A DNA stretch of 64,000 bases from Maea johnstoni (GCA_963942565.1 CAWWDR010000904.1:1-64000), one strand, 5' to 3'. Numbered from the stretch's first letter, positions 25,141 to 37,959 are shown. Numbers and translations are program-made. Notes: generated from the sequence alone by a model not told the origin.

Positions 25141-26359
25141 TGTCGTACTTATGATGTTTAAAAATAAAAGTTTTTTCTCAAAATATTCACAGGTCCGGAC
25201 CTGTGGCACATTTTATATATTCTAGCATTTTTTCACATAATTCCACAGGTCCGGACCTGTCGCACTTTTGATATTTAAAAATAAAAGTTTTTTCTCAAAA
25301 TATTCACAGGTCCGGACCTGTGGCATATTTTATATATTCTAGCATTTTTTCACGTAATTCCACAGGTCCGGACCTGTCACACTTTTGATATTTAGAAATA
25401 AAAGTTTTTTCTCAAAATATTCACAGGTCCGGACCTGTGGCACATTTTATATATTCTAACATTTTTTCACGTAATTCTACAGGTCCGGACCTGTCGCACA
25501 TTTGATATTTAGAGATAAAAGTTTTTTCTCAAAATATTCACAGGTCCGGACCTGTGGCACATTTTATATATTCTAGCATTTTTTCACGTAATTCCACAGG
25601 TCCGGACCTGTCGCACTTTTGATATTTAAAAATAAAAGTTTTTTCTCAAAATATTCACAGGTCCGGACCTGTGGTACATTTTATATATTCTAGCATTTTT
25701 TCACATAATTTCACATGTCCGGACCTGTCGCACTTTTGATATTTAAAAATAAAAGTTTTTTCTCAAAATATTCACAGGTCCGGACCTGTGGTACATTTTA
25801 TATATTCTAGCATTTTTTCACATTATTCCACAGGTCCGGACCTGTCGCACTTTTGATATTTAAAAATAAAAGTTTTTTCTCAAAATATTCACAGGTCCGG
25901 ACCTGTCGTACATTTTATATATTCTAGCATTTTTTCACATAATTTAACAGGTCCGGACCTGTCGCACTTTTGATATTTAAAAATAAAAGTTTTTTCTCAA
26001 AATATTCACAGGTCCGGACCTGTGGTACATTTTATATATTCTAGCATTTTTTCACATAATTCCACAGGTCCGGACCTGTCGCACTTTTGATAATTGAAAA
26101 TAAAAGTTTTTTCTCAAAATATTCACAGGTCCGGACCTGTGGCACATTTTATAAATTCTAGCATTTTTTCCACATAATTCCGCAGGTCCGGACCTGTGGC
26201 ACTTTTGATATTTAAAAATAAAAGTTTTTTCTCAAAATATTCACAGGTCCGGACCTGTGGCATATTTTATATATTCTAGCATTTTTTCACGTAATTCCAC
26301 AGGTCCGGACCTGTCACACTTTTGATATTTAGAAATAAATGTTTTTTCTCAAAATATTC

Positions 26360-26375
26360 ACAGGTCCGGACCTGA
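26360..26375. other. Strand-switch junction inside a satellite A palindrome
   Basis: Left of this point the unit reads CTCAAAATATTC then the box. Right of it the sequence is GGAATTACGTGAAAAAATGC, the reverse complement of the first spacer. The junction box reads ACAGGTCCGGACCTGA. The unusual terminal A before GGAATT also occurs inside the inverted array (near 32,930 and 33,750). The right half therefore came from a unit of that kind, and the exchange lies within the palindrome. Because the box is its own reverse complement, its sequence is unbroken across the inversion. Confidence 0.9.
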
Positions 26376-26814
26376 GGAATTACGTGAAAAAATGCAAGAT
26401 TAAATAAAATGTGCCACAGGTCCGGACCTGTGAATATTTTGAGAAAAAACTTTTATTTTTAAATATCAAAAGTTCGACAGGTCCGGACCTGTAGAATTAC
26501 GTGAAAAAATGCTAGAATATATAAAATGTGCCACAGGTCCGGACCTGTGAATATTTTGAGAAAATCATTTTATTTCTAAATATCAAAAGTGTGACAGGTC
26601 CGGACCTGTGGAATTACGTGAAAAAATGCTAGAATATATAAAATATGCCACAGGTCCGGACCTGTGAATATTTTGAGAAAAAACTTTTATTTTTAAATAT
26701 CAAAAGAACGACAGGTCCGGACCTGTGGAATTATGTGAAAAAAGGCTAGAATATATAAAATGTGCCACAGGTCCCGACCTGTGAATATTTGGAGAAAAAA
26801 CTTTTATTATTAAA

Positions 26815-29800
26815 TATCAAAAGTACGACAGGTCCGGACCTGTGGAATTATGTGAAAAAATGCTAGAATTTATAAAATGTGCCACAGGTCCGGACTTGTG
26901 AATATTTTGAGAAAAGACTTTTATTTTTAAATATCAAAAGTGCCACAGGTCCGGACCTGTGGAATTATGTGAAAAAAATGCTAGAATATATAAAATGTGC
27001 CACAGGTCCGGACCTGTGAATATTTTGAGAAAAAACTTATTTTTAAATATCAAAAGTGCCACAGGTCCAGACCTGTGGAATTACGTGAAAAAAATGCTAG
27101 AATATATAAAATGTGCAACAGGTCCGGACCTGCGAATATTTTGAGAAAAAACTTTTATTTTTAAATATCAAAAGTACGACAGGTCCGGACCTGTGGAATT
27201 ATGTGAAAAAATGCTAGAATATATAAAATGTGCCACAGGTCCGGACCTGTGAATATTTTGAGGAAAAACTTTTGTTTCTAAATATCCAAAGTGCGACAGG
27301 TCCGGACCTGTGGAATTACGTGAAAAAATGCAAGAATATATAAAATGTGCCACAGGTCCGGACCTGTGAAAATTTTGAGAAAAAACTTTTATTTTTAAAT
27401 ATCAAAAGTTCGACAGGTCCGGACCTGTAAAATTACGTGAAAAAAAATGGTAGAATATATAAAATGTGCCACAGGTCCGGACCTGTGAATATTTTGAGAA
27501 AAAACTTTTATTTCTAAATATCAAAAGTGTGACAGGTCCGGACCTGTGGAATTATGTGAAAAAATGCTAGAATATATAAAATGTGCCACAGGTCCGGACC
27601 TGTGAATATTTTGAGAAAAAACTTTTATTTTTAAATATCAAAAGTACGACAGGTCCGGACCTGTGGAATTATGTGAAAAAATGCTAGGATTTATAAAATG
27701 TGCCACAGGTCCGGACCTGTGAATATTTTGAGAAAAAACTTTTGTTTTTAAATATCAAAAGTGCCACAGGTCCGGACCTGTGGGATTACGTGAAAAAATG
27801 CTAGAATATATAAAATGTGCAACAGGTCCGGACCTGTGAATATTTTGAGAAAAAACTTTTATTTTTAAATATCAAAAGTACGACAGGTCCGGACCTGTGG
27901 AATTATGTGAAAAAATGCTAGAATATATAAAATGTGCCACAGGTCCGGACCTGTGAATATTTTGAGAAAAAAACTTATTTTTAAATATCAAAAGTGCGAC
28001 AGGTCCGGACCTGTGGAATTACGTGAAAAAATGCTAGAATATATAAAATGTGCCACAGGTCCGGACCTGTGAATATTTTGAGAAAAAACTTTTATTTTTA
28101 AATATCAAAAGTGCCACAGATCCGGACCTGTGGAATAAAGTGAAAAAATGCTAGAATATATAAAATGTGCCACAGGTCCGGACCTGTGAATATTTTGAGA
28201 AAAAACTTTTATTTTTAAATATCAAAAGTACGACAGGTCTGGACCTGTGGAATTATGTGAAAAAATGCTGGAATATATAAAATGTGCCACAGGTCCGGAC
28301 CTGTGAATATTTTGAGAAAAAAAAAAAAATTTAAATATCAAAAGTGCCACAGGTCCGGACCTGTAGAAGTATGTGAAAAAATGCTAGAATATATAAAATG
28401 TGTCACAGGTCCGGACCTGTGAATATTTTGAGAAAAAACTTTTATTTTTAAATATCAAAAGTACGACAGGTCCGGACCTGTGGAATTATGTGAAAAAATG
28501 CTAGAATTTATAAAATGTGCCACAGGTCCGGACTTGTGAATATTTTGAGAAAAAACTTTTATTTTTAAAAATCAAAAGTGCCACAGGTCCGGACCTGTGG
28601 AATTACGTGAAAAAATGCTAGAATATATAATATGTGCAACAGGTCCGGACCTGTGAATATTTTGAGAAAAAACTTTTATTTTTAAATATCAAAAGTACGA
28701 CAGGTCCGGACCTGTGGAATTATGTGAAAAAATGCTAGAATTTATAAAATGTGCCACAGGTCCGGACCTGTGAATATTTTGAGAAAAAACTTTTGTTTTT
28801 AAATATCAAAAGTGCCACAGGTCCGGACCTGTGGGATTACGTGAAAAAATGCTAGAATATATAAAATGTGCAACAGGTCCGGACCTGTGAATATTTTGAG
28901 AAAAAACTTTTATTTTTAAATATCAAAAGTACGACAGGTCCGGACCTGTGGAATTATGTGAAAAAATGCTAGAATATATAAAATGTGTCAAAGGTCCGGA
29001 CCTGTGAATATTTTGAGAAAAAACTTTTATTTTGAAAATATCAAAAGTACGACAGGTCCGGACCTGTGGAATTATGTGAAAAAATGCTAGAATTTATAAA
29101 ATGTGCCACAGGTCCGGACTTGTGAATATTTTGAGAAAAAACTTTTATTTTTAAAAATCAAAAGTGCCACAGGTCCGGACCTGTGGAATTACGTGAAAAA
29201 ATGCTAGAATATATAAAATGTGCAACAGGTCCGGACCTGTGAATATTTTGAGAAAAAACTTTTATTTTTAAATATCAAAAGTACGACAGGTCCGGACCTG
29301 TGGAATTATGTGAAAAAATGCTAGAATTTATAAAATGTGCCACAGGTCCGGACCTGTGAATATTTTGAGAAAAAACTTTTGTTTTTAAATATCAAAAGTG
29401 CCACAGGTCCGGACCTGTGGGATTACGTGAAAAAATGCTAGAATATATAAAATGTGCAACAGGTCCGGACCTGTGAATATTTTGAGAAAAAACTTTTATT
29501 TTTAGATATCAAAAGTACGACAGGTCCGGACCTGTGGAATTATGTGAAAAAATGCTAGAATATATAAAATGTGCCACAGGTCCGGACCTGTGAATATTTT
29601 GAGAAAAAAACTTATTTTTAAATATCAAAAGTGCGACAGGTCCGGACCTGTGAATATTTTGAGAAAAAACTTTTATTTTTAAATATCAAAAGTACGACAG
29701 GTCCGGACCTGTGGAATTATGTGAAAAAATGCTAGAATTTATAAAATGTGCCACAGGTCCGGACTTGTGAATATTTTGAGAAAAGACTTTTATTTTTAAA

Positions 29801-32520
29801 TATCAAAAGTGCCACAGGTCCGGACCTGTGGAATTATGTGAAAAAAATGCTAGAATATATAAAATGTGCCACAGGTCCGGACCTGTGAATATTTTGAGAA
29901 AAAACTTATTTTTAAATATCAAAAGTGCCACAGGTCCAGACCTGTGGAATTACGTGAAAAAAATGCTAGAATATATAAAATGTGCAACAGGTCCGGACCT
30001 GCGAATATTTTGAGAAAAAACTTTTATTTTTAAATATCAAAAGTACGACAGGTCCGGACCTGTGGAATTATGTGAAAAAATGCTAGAATATATAAAATGT
30101 GCCACAGGTCCGGACCTGTGAATATTTTGAGGAAAAACTTTTGTTTCTAAATATCCAAAGTGCGACAGGTCCGGACCTGTGGAATTACGTGAAAAAATGC
30201 AAGAATATATAAAATGTGCCACAGGTCCGGACCTGTGAAAATTTTGAGAAAAAACTTTTATTTTTAAATATCAAAAGTTCGACAGGTCCGGACCTGTAAA
30301 ATTACGTGAAAAAAAATGGTAGAATATATAAATGTGCCACAGGTCCGGACCTGTGAATATTTTGAGAAAAAACTTTTATTTCTAAATATCAAAAGTGTGA
30401 CAGGTCCGGACCTGTGGAATTATGTGAAAAAATGCTAGAATATATAAAATGTGCCACAGGTCCGGACCTGTGAATATTTTGAGAAAAAACTTTTATTTTT
30501 AAATATCAAAAGTACGACAGGTCCGGACCTGTGGAATTATGTGAAAAAATGCTAGAATTTATAAAATGTGCCACAGGTCCGGACCTGTGAATATTTTGAG
30601 AAAAAACTTTTGTTTTTAAATATCAAAAGTGCCACAGGTCCGGACCTGTGGGATTACGTGAAAAAATGCTAGAATATATAAAATGTGCAACAGGTCCGGA
30701 CCTGTGAATATTTTGAGAAAAAACTTTTATTTTTAAATATCAAAAGTACGACAGGTCCGGACCTGTGGAATTATGTGAAAAAATGCTAGAATATATAAAA
30801 TGTGCCACAGGTCCGGACCTGTGAATATTTTGAGAAAAAAACTTATTTTTAAATATCAAAAGTGCGACAGGTCCGGACCTGTGGAATTACGTGAAAAAAT
30901 GCTAGAATATATAAAATGTGCCACAGGTCCGGACCTGTGAATATTTTGAGAAAAAACTTTTATTTTTAAATATCAAAAGTGCCACAGATCCGGACCTGTG
31001 GAATAAAGTGAAAAAATGCTAGAATATATAAAATGTGCCACAGGTCCGGACCTGTGAATATTTTGAGAAAAAACTTTTATTTTTAAATATCAAAAGTACG
31101 ACAGGTCTGGACCTGTGGAATTATGTGAAAAAATGCTGGAATATATAAAATGTGCCACAGGTCCGGACCTGTGAATATTTTGAGAAAAAAAAAAAATTTT
31201 AAATATCAAAAGTGCCACAGGTCCGGACCTGTAGAAGTATGTGAAAAAATGCTAGAATATATAAAATGTGTCACAGGTCCGGACCTGTGAATATTTTGAG
31301 AAAAAACTTTTATTTTTAAATATCAAAAGTACGACAGGTCCGGACCTGTGGAATTATGTGAAAAAATGCTAGAATTTATAAAATGTGCCACAGGTCCGGA
31401 CTAGTGAATATTTTGAGAAAAAACTTTTATTTTTAAAAATCAAAAGTGCCACAGGTCCGGACCTGTGGAATTACGTGAAAAAATGCTAGAATATATAAAA
31501 TGTGCAACAGGTCCGGACCTGTGAATATTTTGAGAAAAAACTTTTATTTTTAAATATCAAAAGTACGACAGGTCCGGACCTGTGGAATTATGTGAAAAAA
31601 TGCTAGAATTTATAAAATGTGCCACAGGTCCGGACCTGTGAATATTTTGAGAAAAAACTTTTGTTTTTAAATATCAAAAGTGCCACAGGTCCGGACCTGT
31701 GGGATTACGTGAAAAAATGCTAGAATATATAAAATGTGCAACAGGTCCGGACCTGTGAATATTTTGAGAAAAAACTTTTATTTTTAAATATCAAAAGTAC
31801 GACAGGTCCGGACCTGTGGAATTATGTGAAAAAATGCTAGAATATATAAAATGTGTCAAAGGTCCGGACCTGTGAATATTTTGAGAAAAAACTTTTATTT
31901 TGAAAATATCAAAAGTACGACAGGTCCGGACCTGTGGAATAATGTGAAAAAATGCTAGAATTTATAAAATGTGCCACAGGTCCGGACTTGTGAATATTTT
32001 GAGAAAAAACTTTTATTTTTAAAAATCAAAAGTGCCACAGGTCCGGACCTGTGGAATTACGTGAAAACTTGCTAGAATATATAAAATGTGCAACAGGTCC
32101 GGACCTGTGAATATTTTGAGAAAAAACTTTTATTTTTAAATATCAAAAGTACGACAGGTCCGGACCTGTGGAATTATGTGAAAAAATGCTAGAATTTATA
32201 AAATGTGCCACAGGTCCGGACCTGTGAATATTTTGAGAAAAAACTTTTGTTTTTAAATATCAAAAGTGCCACAGGTCCGGACCTGTGGGATTACGTGAAA
32301 AAATGCTAGAATATATAAAATGTGCAACAGGTCCGGACCTGTGAATATTTTGAGAAAAAACTTTTATTTTTAGATATCAAAAGTACGACAGGTCCGGACC
32401 TGTGGAATTATGTGAAAAAATGCTAGAATATATAAAATGTGCCACAGGTCCGGACCTGTGAATATTTTGAGAAAAAAACTTATTTTTAAATATCAAAAGT
32501 GCGACAGGTCCGGACCTGTG
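26815..32520 (-). repeat. About 2.87-kb tandem segmental duplication in the inverted array
   Basis: Copy 1 is about 26,815-29,650 and copy 2 about 29,650-32,520. Shared markers at a shift of 2,868-2,870 bp are GTCCAGACC (27,066/29,935), GTGTCAAAGG (28,985/31,855), an abnormal A-run (28,318/31,187) and a unit lacking one half (box at 29,636 and 32,504). Few substitutions separate the copies. Confidence 0.85.
29636..29651 (-). other. Half-unit deletion in satellite A between adjacent boxes
   Basis: Here GTGCG-box is followed directly by GAATATTTTGAG, the long spacer, instead of GGAATTATGTG. One box plus the 40-bp spacer is missing, so two 45-bp spacers are adjacent. The simplest origin is recombination between neighbouring boxes. 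The duplicate of this event is at 32,504-32,519. Confidence 0.85.
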
Positions 32521-32639
32521 AATATTTTGAGAAAAAACTTTTATTTTTAAATATCAAAAGTACGACAGGTCCGGACCTGTGGAATTATGTGAAAAAATGC
32601 TAGAATTTATAAAATGTGCCACAGGTCCGGACTTGTGAA

Positions 32640-34280
32640 TATTTTGAGAAAAAACTTTTATTTTTAAAAATCAAAAGTGCCATAGGTCCGGACCTGTGGA
32701 ATTACGTGAAAAAATGCTAGAATATATAAAATGTGCAACAGGTCCGGACCTGTGAATATTTTGAGAAAAAACTTTTATTTTTAAATATCAAAAGTACGAC
32801 AGGTCCGGACCTGTGGAATTATGTGAAAAAATGCTAGAATTTATAAAATGCGCCACAGGTCCGGACCTGTGAATATTTTGAGGAAAAACTTTTATTTCTA
32901 AATATCCAAAGTGAGACAGGTCCGGACCTGAGGAATTACGTGAAAAAATGCAAGATTATATAAAATGTGCCACAGGTCCGGACCTGTGAATATTTTGAGA
33001 AAAAACTTTTATTTTTAAATATCAAAAGTTCGACACGTCCGGACCTGTAGAATTACGTGAAAAAATGCTAGAATATATAAAATGTGCCACAGGTCCGGAC
33101 CTGTGAATATTTTGAGAAAATCTTTTTATTTCTAAATATCAAAAGTGGGACAGGTCCGGACCTGTGGAATTACGTGAAAAAATGCTAGAATATATAAAAT
33201 ATGCCAGAGGTCCGGACCTGTGAATATTTTGAGAAAAAACTTTTATTTTTAAATATCAAAAGAACGACAGGTCCGGACCTGTGGAATTATGTGAAAAAAT
33301 GCTAGAATATATAAAATGTGCCACAGGTCCCGACCTGTGAATATTTGGAGAAAAAACTTTTATTATTAAATATCAAAAGTACGACAGGTCCGGACCTGTG
33401 GAATTATGTGAAAAAATGCTAGAATTTATAAAATGTGCCACAGGTCCGGACCTGTGAATATTTTGAGAAAAGACTTTTATTTTTAAAAATCAAAAGTGCC
33501 ATAGGTCCGGACCTGTGGAATTACGTGAAAAAATGCTAGAATATATAAAATGTGCAACAGGTCCGGACCTGTGAATATTTTGAGAAAAAACTTTTATTTT
33601 TAAATATCAAAAGTACGACAGGTCCGGACCTGTGGAATTATGTGAAAAAATGCTAGAATTTATAAAATGCGCCACAGGTCCGGACCTGTGAATATTTTGA
33701 GGAAAAACTTTTATTTCTAAATATCCAAAGTGAGACAGGTCCGGACCTGAGGAATTACGTGAAAAAATGCAAGATTATATAAAATGTGCCACAGGTCCGG
33801 ACCTGTGAATATTTTGAGAAAAAACTTTTATTTTTAAATATCAAAAGTTCGACACGTCCGGACCTGTAGAATTACGTGAAAAAATGCTAGAATATATAAA
33901 ATGTGCCACAGGTCCGGACCTGTGAATATTTTGAGAAAATCTTTTTATTTCTAAATATCAAAAGTGGGACAGGTCCGGACCTGTGGAATTACGTGAAAAA
34001 ATGCTAGAATATATAAAATATGCCAGAGGTCCGGACCTGTGAATATTTTGAGAAAAAACTTTTATTTTTAAATATCAAAAGAACGACAGGTCCGGACCTG
34101 TGGAATTATGTGAAAAAATGCTAGAATATATAAAATGTGCCACAGGTCCCGACCTGTGAATATTTGGAGAAAAAACTTTTATTATTAAATATCAAAAGTA
34201 CGACAGGTCCGGACCTGTGGAATTATGTGAAAAAATGCTAGAATTTATAAAATGTGCCACAGGTCCGGACCTGTGAATAT
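32640..34280 (-). repeat. 820-bp tandem segmental duplication in the inverted array
   Basis: GCCATAGGTCC (about 32,679/33,499), ATGCGCCACAGG (about 32,848/33,668), GACACGTCC (about 33,032/33,852), AAGTGGGACAGG (about 33,144/33,964) and CAGGTCCCGACC (about 33,323/34,143) recur at 820 bp, seven dimers. Confidence 0.85.
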
Positions 34281-37200
34281 TTTGAGAAAAGACTTTTATT
34301 TTTAAATATCAAAAGTGCCACAGGTCCGGACCTGTGGAATTCTGTGAAAAAAATGCTAGAATATATAAAATGTACCACAGGTCCGGACCTGTGAATATTT
34401 TGAGAAAAAAAAATTATTTTTAAATATCAAAAGTACGACAGGTCCGGACCTGTGGAATTATGTGAAAAAATGCTAGAATTTATAAAATGTGCCACAGGTC
34501 CGGACCTGTGAATATTTTGAGAAAAAACTTTTATTTTTAAATATCAAATGTGCCACAGGTCCAGACCTGTGGAATTACGTGAAAAAAATGCTAGAATATA
34601 TAAAATGTGCAACAGGTCCGGACCTGTGAATATTTTGAGAAAAAACTTTTATTTTTAAATATCAAAAGTACGACAGGTCCGGACCTGTGGAATTATGTGA
34701 AAAAATGCTAGAATATATAAAATGTGCCACAGGTCCGGACCTGTGAATATTTTGAGGAAAAACTTTTGTTTCTAAATATCCAAAGTGCGACAGGTCCGGA
34801 CCTGTGGAATTACGTGAAAAAATGCAAGAATATATAAAATATGCCACAGGTCCGGACCTGTGAAAATTTTGAGAAAAAACTTTTATTTTTAAATATCAAA
34901 AGTTCGACAGGTCCGGACCTGTAAAATTACGTGAAAAAAAATTGTAGAATATATAAAATGTGCCACAGGTCCGGACCTGTGAATATTTTGAGAAAAAACT
35001 TTTATTTCTAAATATCAAAAGTGTGACAGGTCCGGACCTGTGGAATTACGTGAAAAAATGCTAGAATATATAAAATATGCCACAGGTCCGGACCTGTGAA
35101 TATTTTGAGAAAAAAACTTTTATTTTTAAATATCAAAAGTGCGACAGGTCCGGACCTGTGGAATTATGTGAAAAAATGCTAGAATATATAAAATGTGCCA
35201 CAGGTCCGGACCTGTGAATATTTTGAGAAAAAACTTTTATTTTTAAATATCAAAAGTACGACAGGTCCGGACCTGTGGAATTATGTGAAAAAATGCTAGA
35301 ATATATAAAATGTGCCACAGGTCCGGACCTGTGAATATTTTGAGGAAAAACTTTTGTTTCTAAATATCCAAAGTGCGACAGGTCCGGACCTGTGGAATTA
35401 CGTGAAAAAAATGCAAGAATATATAAAATGTGCCACAGGTCCGGACCTGTGAAAATTTTGAGAAAAAACTTTTATTTTTAAATATCAAAAGTTCGACAGG
35501 TCCGGACCTGTAAAATTACGTGAAAAAAAATTGTAGAATATATAAAATGTGCCACAGGTCCGGACCTGTGAATATTTTGAGAAAAAACTTTTATTTCTAA
35601 ATATCAAAAGTGTGACAGGTCCGGACCTGTGGAATTACGTGAAAAAATGCTAGAATATATAAAATATGCCACAGGTCCGGACCTGTGAATATTTTGAGAA
35701 AAAAACTTTTATTTTTAAATATCAAAAGTGCGACAGGTCCGGACCTGTGGAATTATGTGAAAAAATGCTAGAATATATAAAATGTGCCACAGGTCCGGAC
35801 CTGTGAATATTTTGAGAAAAAACTTTTATTTTTAAATATCAAAAGTACGACAGGTCCGGACCTGTGGAATTATGTGAAAAAATGCTAGAATTTATAAAAT
35901 GTGCCACAGGTCCGGACCTGTGAATATTTTGAGAAAAAACTTTTGTTTTTAAATATCAAAAGTGCCACAGGTCCGGACCTGTGGGATTACGTGAAAAAAT
36001 GCTAGAATATATAAAATGTGCAACAGGTCCGGACCTGTGAATATTTTGAGAAAAAACTTTTATTTTTAAATATCAAAAGTACGACAGGTCCGGACCTGTG
36101 GAATTATGTGAAAAAATGCTAGAATATATAAAATGTGCCACAGGTCCGGACCTGTGAATATTTTGAGAAAAAAACTTATTTTTAAATATCAAAAGTGCGA
36201 CAGGTCCGGACCTGTGGAATTACGTGAGAAAATGCTAGAATATATAAAATGTGCCACAGGTCCGGACCTGTGAATATTTTGAGAAAAAACTTTTATTTTT
36301 AAATATCAAAAGTGCCACAGATCGGGACCTGTGGAATAAAGTGAAAAAATGCTAGAATATATAAAATGTGCCACAGGTCCGGACCTGTGAATATTTTGAG
36401 AAAAAACTTTTATTTTTAAATATCAAAAGTACGACAGGTCCGGGCCTGTGGAATTATGTGAAAAAATGCTAGAATATATAAAATGTGCCACAGGTCCGGA
36501 CCTGTGAATATTTTGAGAAAAAAAATATATTTTTAAATATCAAAAGTGCCACAGGTCCGGACCTGTAGAATTACGTGAAAAAATGCTAGAATATATAAAA
36601 TGTGTCACAGGTCCGGACCTGTGAATATTTTGAGAAAAAACTTATTTTTAAATATCAGAAGTACGACAGGTCCGGACCTGTGGAATTATGTGAAAAAATG
36701 CTAGAATTTATAAAATGTGCCACAGGTCCGGACTTGTGAATATTTTGAGAAAAAACTTTTATTTTTAAATATCAAAAGTACGACAGGTCCGGACCTGTGG
36801 AATTATGTGAAAAAATGCTAGAATATATAAAATGTGCCACAGGTCCGGACCTGTGAATATTTTGAGGAAAAACTTTTGTTTCTAAATATCCAAAGTGCGA
36901 CAGGTCCGGACCTGTGGAATTACGTGAAAAAATGCAAGAATATATAAAATGTGCCACAGGTCCGGACCTGTGAAAATTTTGAGAAAAAACTTTTATTTTT
37001 AAATATCAAAAGTTCGACAGGTCCGGACCTGTAAAATTACGTGAAAAAAAATTGTAGAATATATAAAATGTGCCACAGGTCCGGACCTGTGAATATTTTG
37101 AGAAAAAACTTTTATTTCTAAATATCAAAAGTGTGACAGGTCCGGACCTGTGGAATTACGTGAAAAAATGCTAGAATATATAAAATATGCCACAGGTCCG

Positions 37201-37700
37201 GACCTGTGAATATTTTGAGAAAAAAACTTTTATTTTTAAATATCAAAAGTGCGACAGGTCCGGACCTGTGGAATTATGTGAAAAAATGCTAGAATATATA
37301 AAATGTGCCACAGGTCCGGACCTGTGAATATTTTGAGAAAAAACTTTTATTTTTAAATATCAAAAGTACGACAGGTCCGGACCTGTGGAATTATGTGAAA
37401 AAATGCTAGAATTTATAAAATGTGCCACAGGTCCGGACCTGTGAATATTTTGAGAAAAAACTTTTGTTTTTAAATATCAAAAGTGCCACAGGTCCGGACC
37501 TGTGGAATTATGTGAAAAAATGCTAGAATATATAAAATGTGCCACAGGTCCGGACCTGTGAAAATTTTGAGAAAAAACTTTTATTTTTAAATATCAAAAG
37601 TTCGACAGGTCCGGACCTGTAAAATTACGTGAAAAAAAATTGTAGAATATATAAAATGTGCCACAGGTCCGGACCTGTGAATATTTTGAGAAAAAACTTT

Positions 37701-37714
37701 TATTTCTAGTTAGG
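37701..37714. other. Junction of satellite A and telomeric satellite B
   Basis: Satellite A reads TTTTATTTCTA and the sequence then changes to GTTAGGG. In satellite B the core ends ATTTTCTAGGGTTAGGG, so both sides share TTTCTA and the switch can be placed within that microhomology. The first satellite B unit is partial. It begins with four TTAGGG repeats and no linker. Confidence 0.85.
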
Positions 37715-37738
37715 GTTAGGGTTAGGGTTAGGGTTAGG

Positions 37739-37913
37739 TAATAGGGATCATTACTATAATGAACCACTTGTTTTGAACCGGTGATGAATATTTCTAAGTC
37801 AGAAATTCTTAAAAACACACATATCTTTTTTATATTTTGACCAATCCTCATAAGTGAGGTATCATTTTGTTGGAAATTTAATTCTGCACATTTTTCTCTC
37901 TAAACGATTTTCT
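37739..37913 (+). repeat. 175-bp core of satellite B (representative copy)
   Basis: The core is AT-rich and unrelated to the telomere repeat apart from TAGGG near its start. It contains TGAACC twice (in TGAACCACTTG and TTGAACCGGTG) and ACCGGT, and ends in a pyrimidine-rich stretch. Two variants alternate. Type L has ATTCTTAAAAACAC and later GAGGTATCATT. Type F has ATTCTAAAAAACAC and later GAGGTATAATT. The pair forms a 524-bp higher-order dimer. I recognise no transposon end, RNA or coding motif. Confidence 0.9.
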
Positions 37914-37943
37914 AGGGTTAGGGTTAGGGTTAGGGTTAGGGTT

Positions 37944-37959
37944 ATGGATGAGCGCGATG
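37944..37959 (+). other. Conserved 16-bp linker between TTAGGG tracts (representative)
   Basis: ATGGATGAGCGCGATG separates two telomeric tracts in almost every unit and holds the only GCGCG of the unit. It hardly varies. The exceptions seen are GAGAGCG at about 40,353, GAGCGTG at 60,599 and 61,391, ATGTATGAG at 48,968, 52,285 and 57,691, and GGGATGAG at about 54,406. Units with no linker or two linkers also exist. Confidence 0.85.

Larger units (their letters stand above)
12683..26367 (+). repeat. Satellite A, forward array, third segment
   Basis: An uninterrupted 13.7-kb run of the 117-bp dimer in the same orientation as the left segments. Box variants (GTTCGG, GTACGG, GTAAGG, GATCCGG, CTGGTCC) and spacer variants (TTCTTGAATTATTTC, TACTTATGATGTTT, GATAATTGAAAAT) recur in blocks that mark nested duplications. 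No other feature is seen. Confidence 0.96.
26376..37708 (-). repeat. Satellite A, inverted array
   Basis: The same 117-bp dimer in opposite orientation (box, GGAATTATGTGAAAAAATGC..., GTGCC, box, GAATATTTTGAGAAAAAAC..., GTGCG or GTACG). It shows its own spectrum of variants, such as GGATTACG, AAAAAAAATTGTAG and AATATCCAAAG. It runs 11.3 kb to the junction with satellite B. No genes. Frames of 61 codons repeat because the dimer unit carries no stop in that frame. Confidence 0.96.

Noticed and set aside
1-37708. CRISPR-like look: short palindromic repeats separated by 40- and 45-bp spacers
   Set aside because: The spacers are near-identical copies of just two sequences that alternate, there are no cas genes, and the context is a eukaryotic satellite with telomeric repeats.
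22161-37851. Recurring 61-codon frames with TGPDL and HRSGPV peptides in satellite A
   Set aside because: They are translations of the palindrome and spacers, recur with the repeat, occur on either strand according to array orientation, and show no coding signal.
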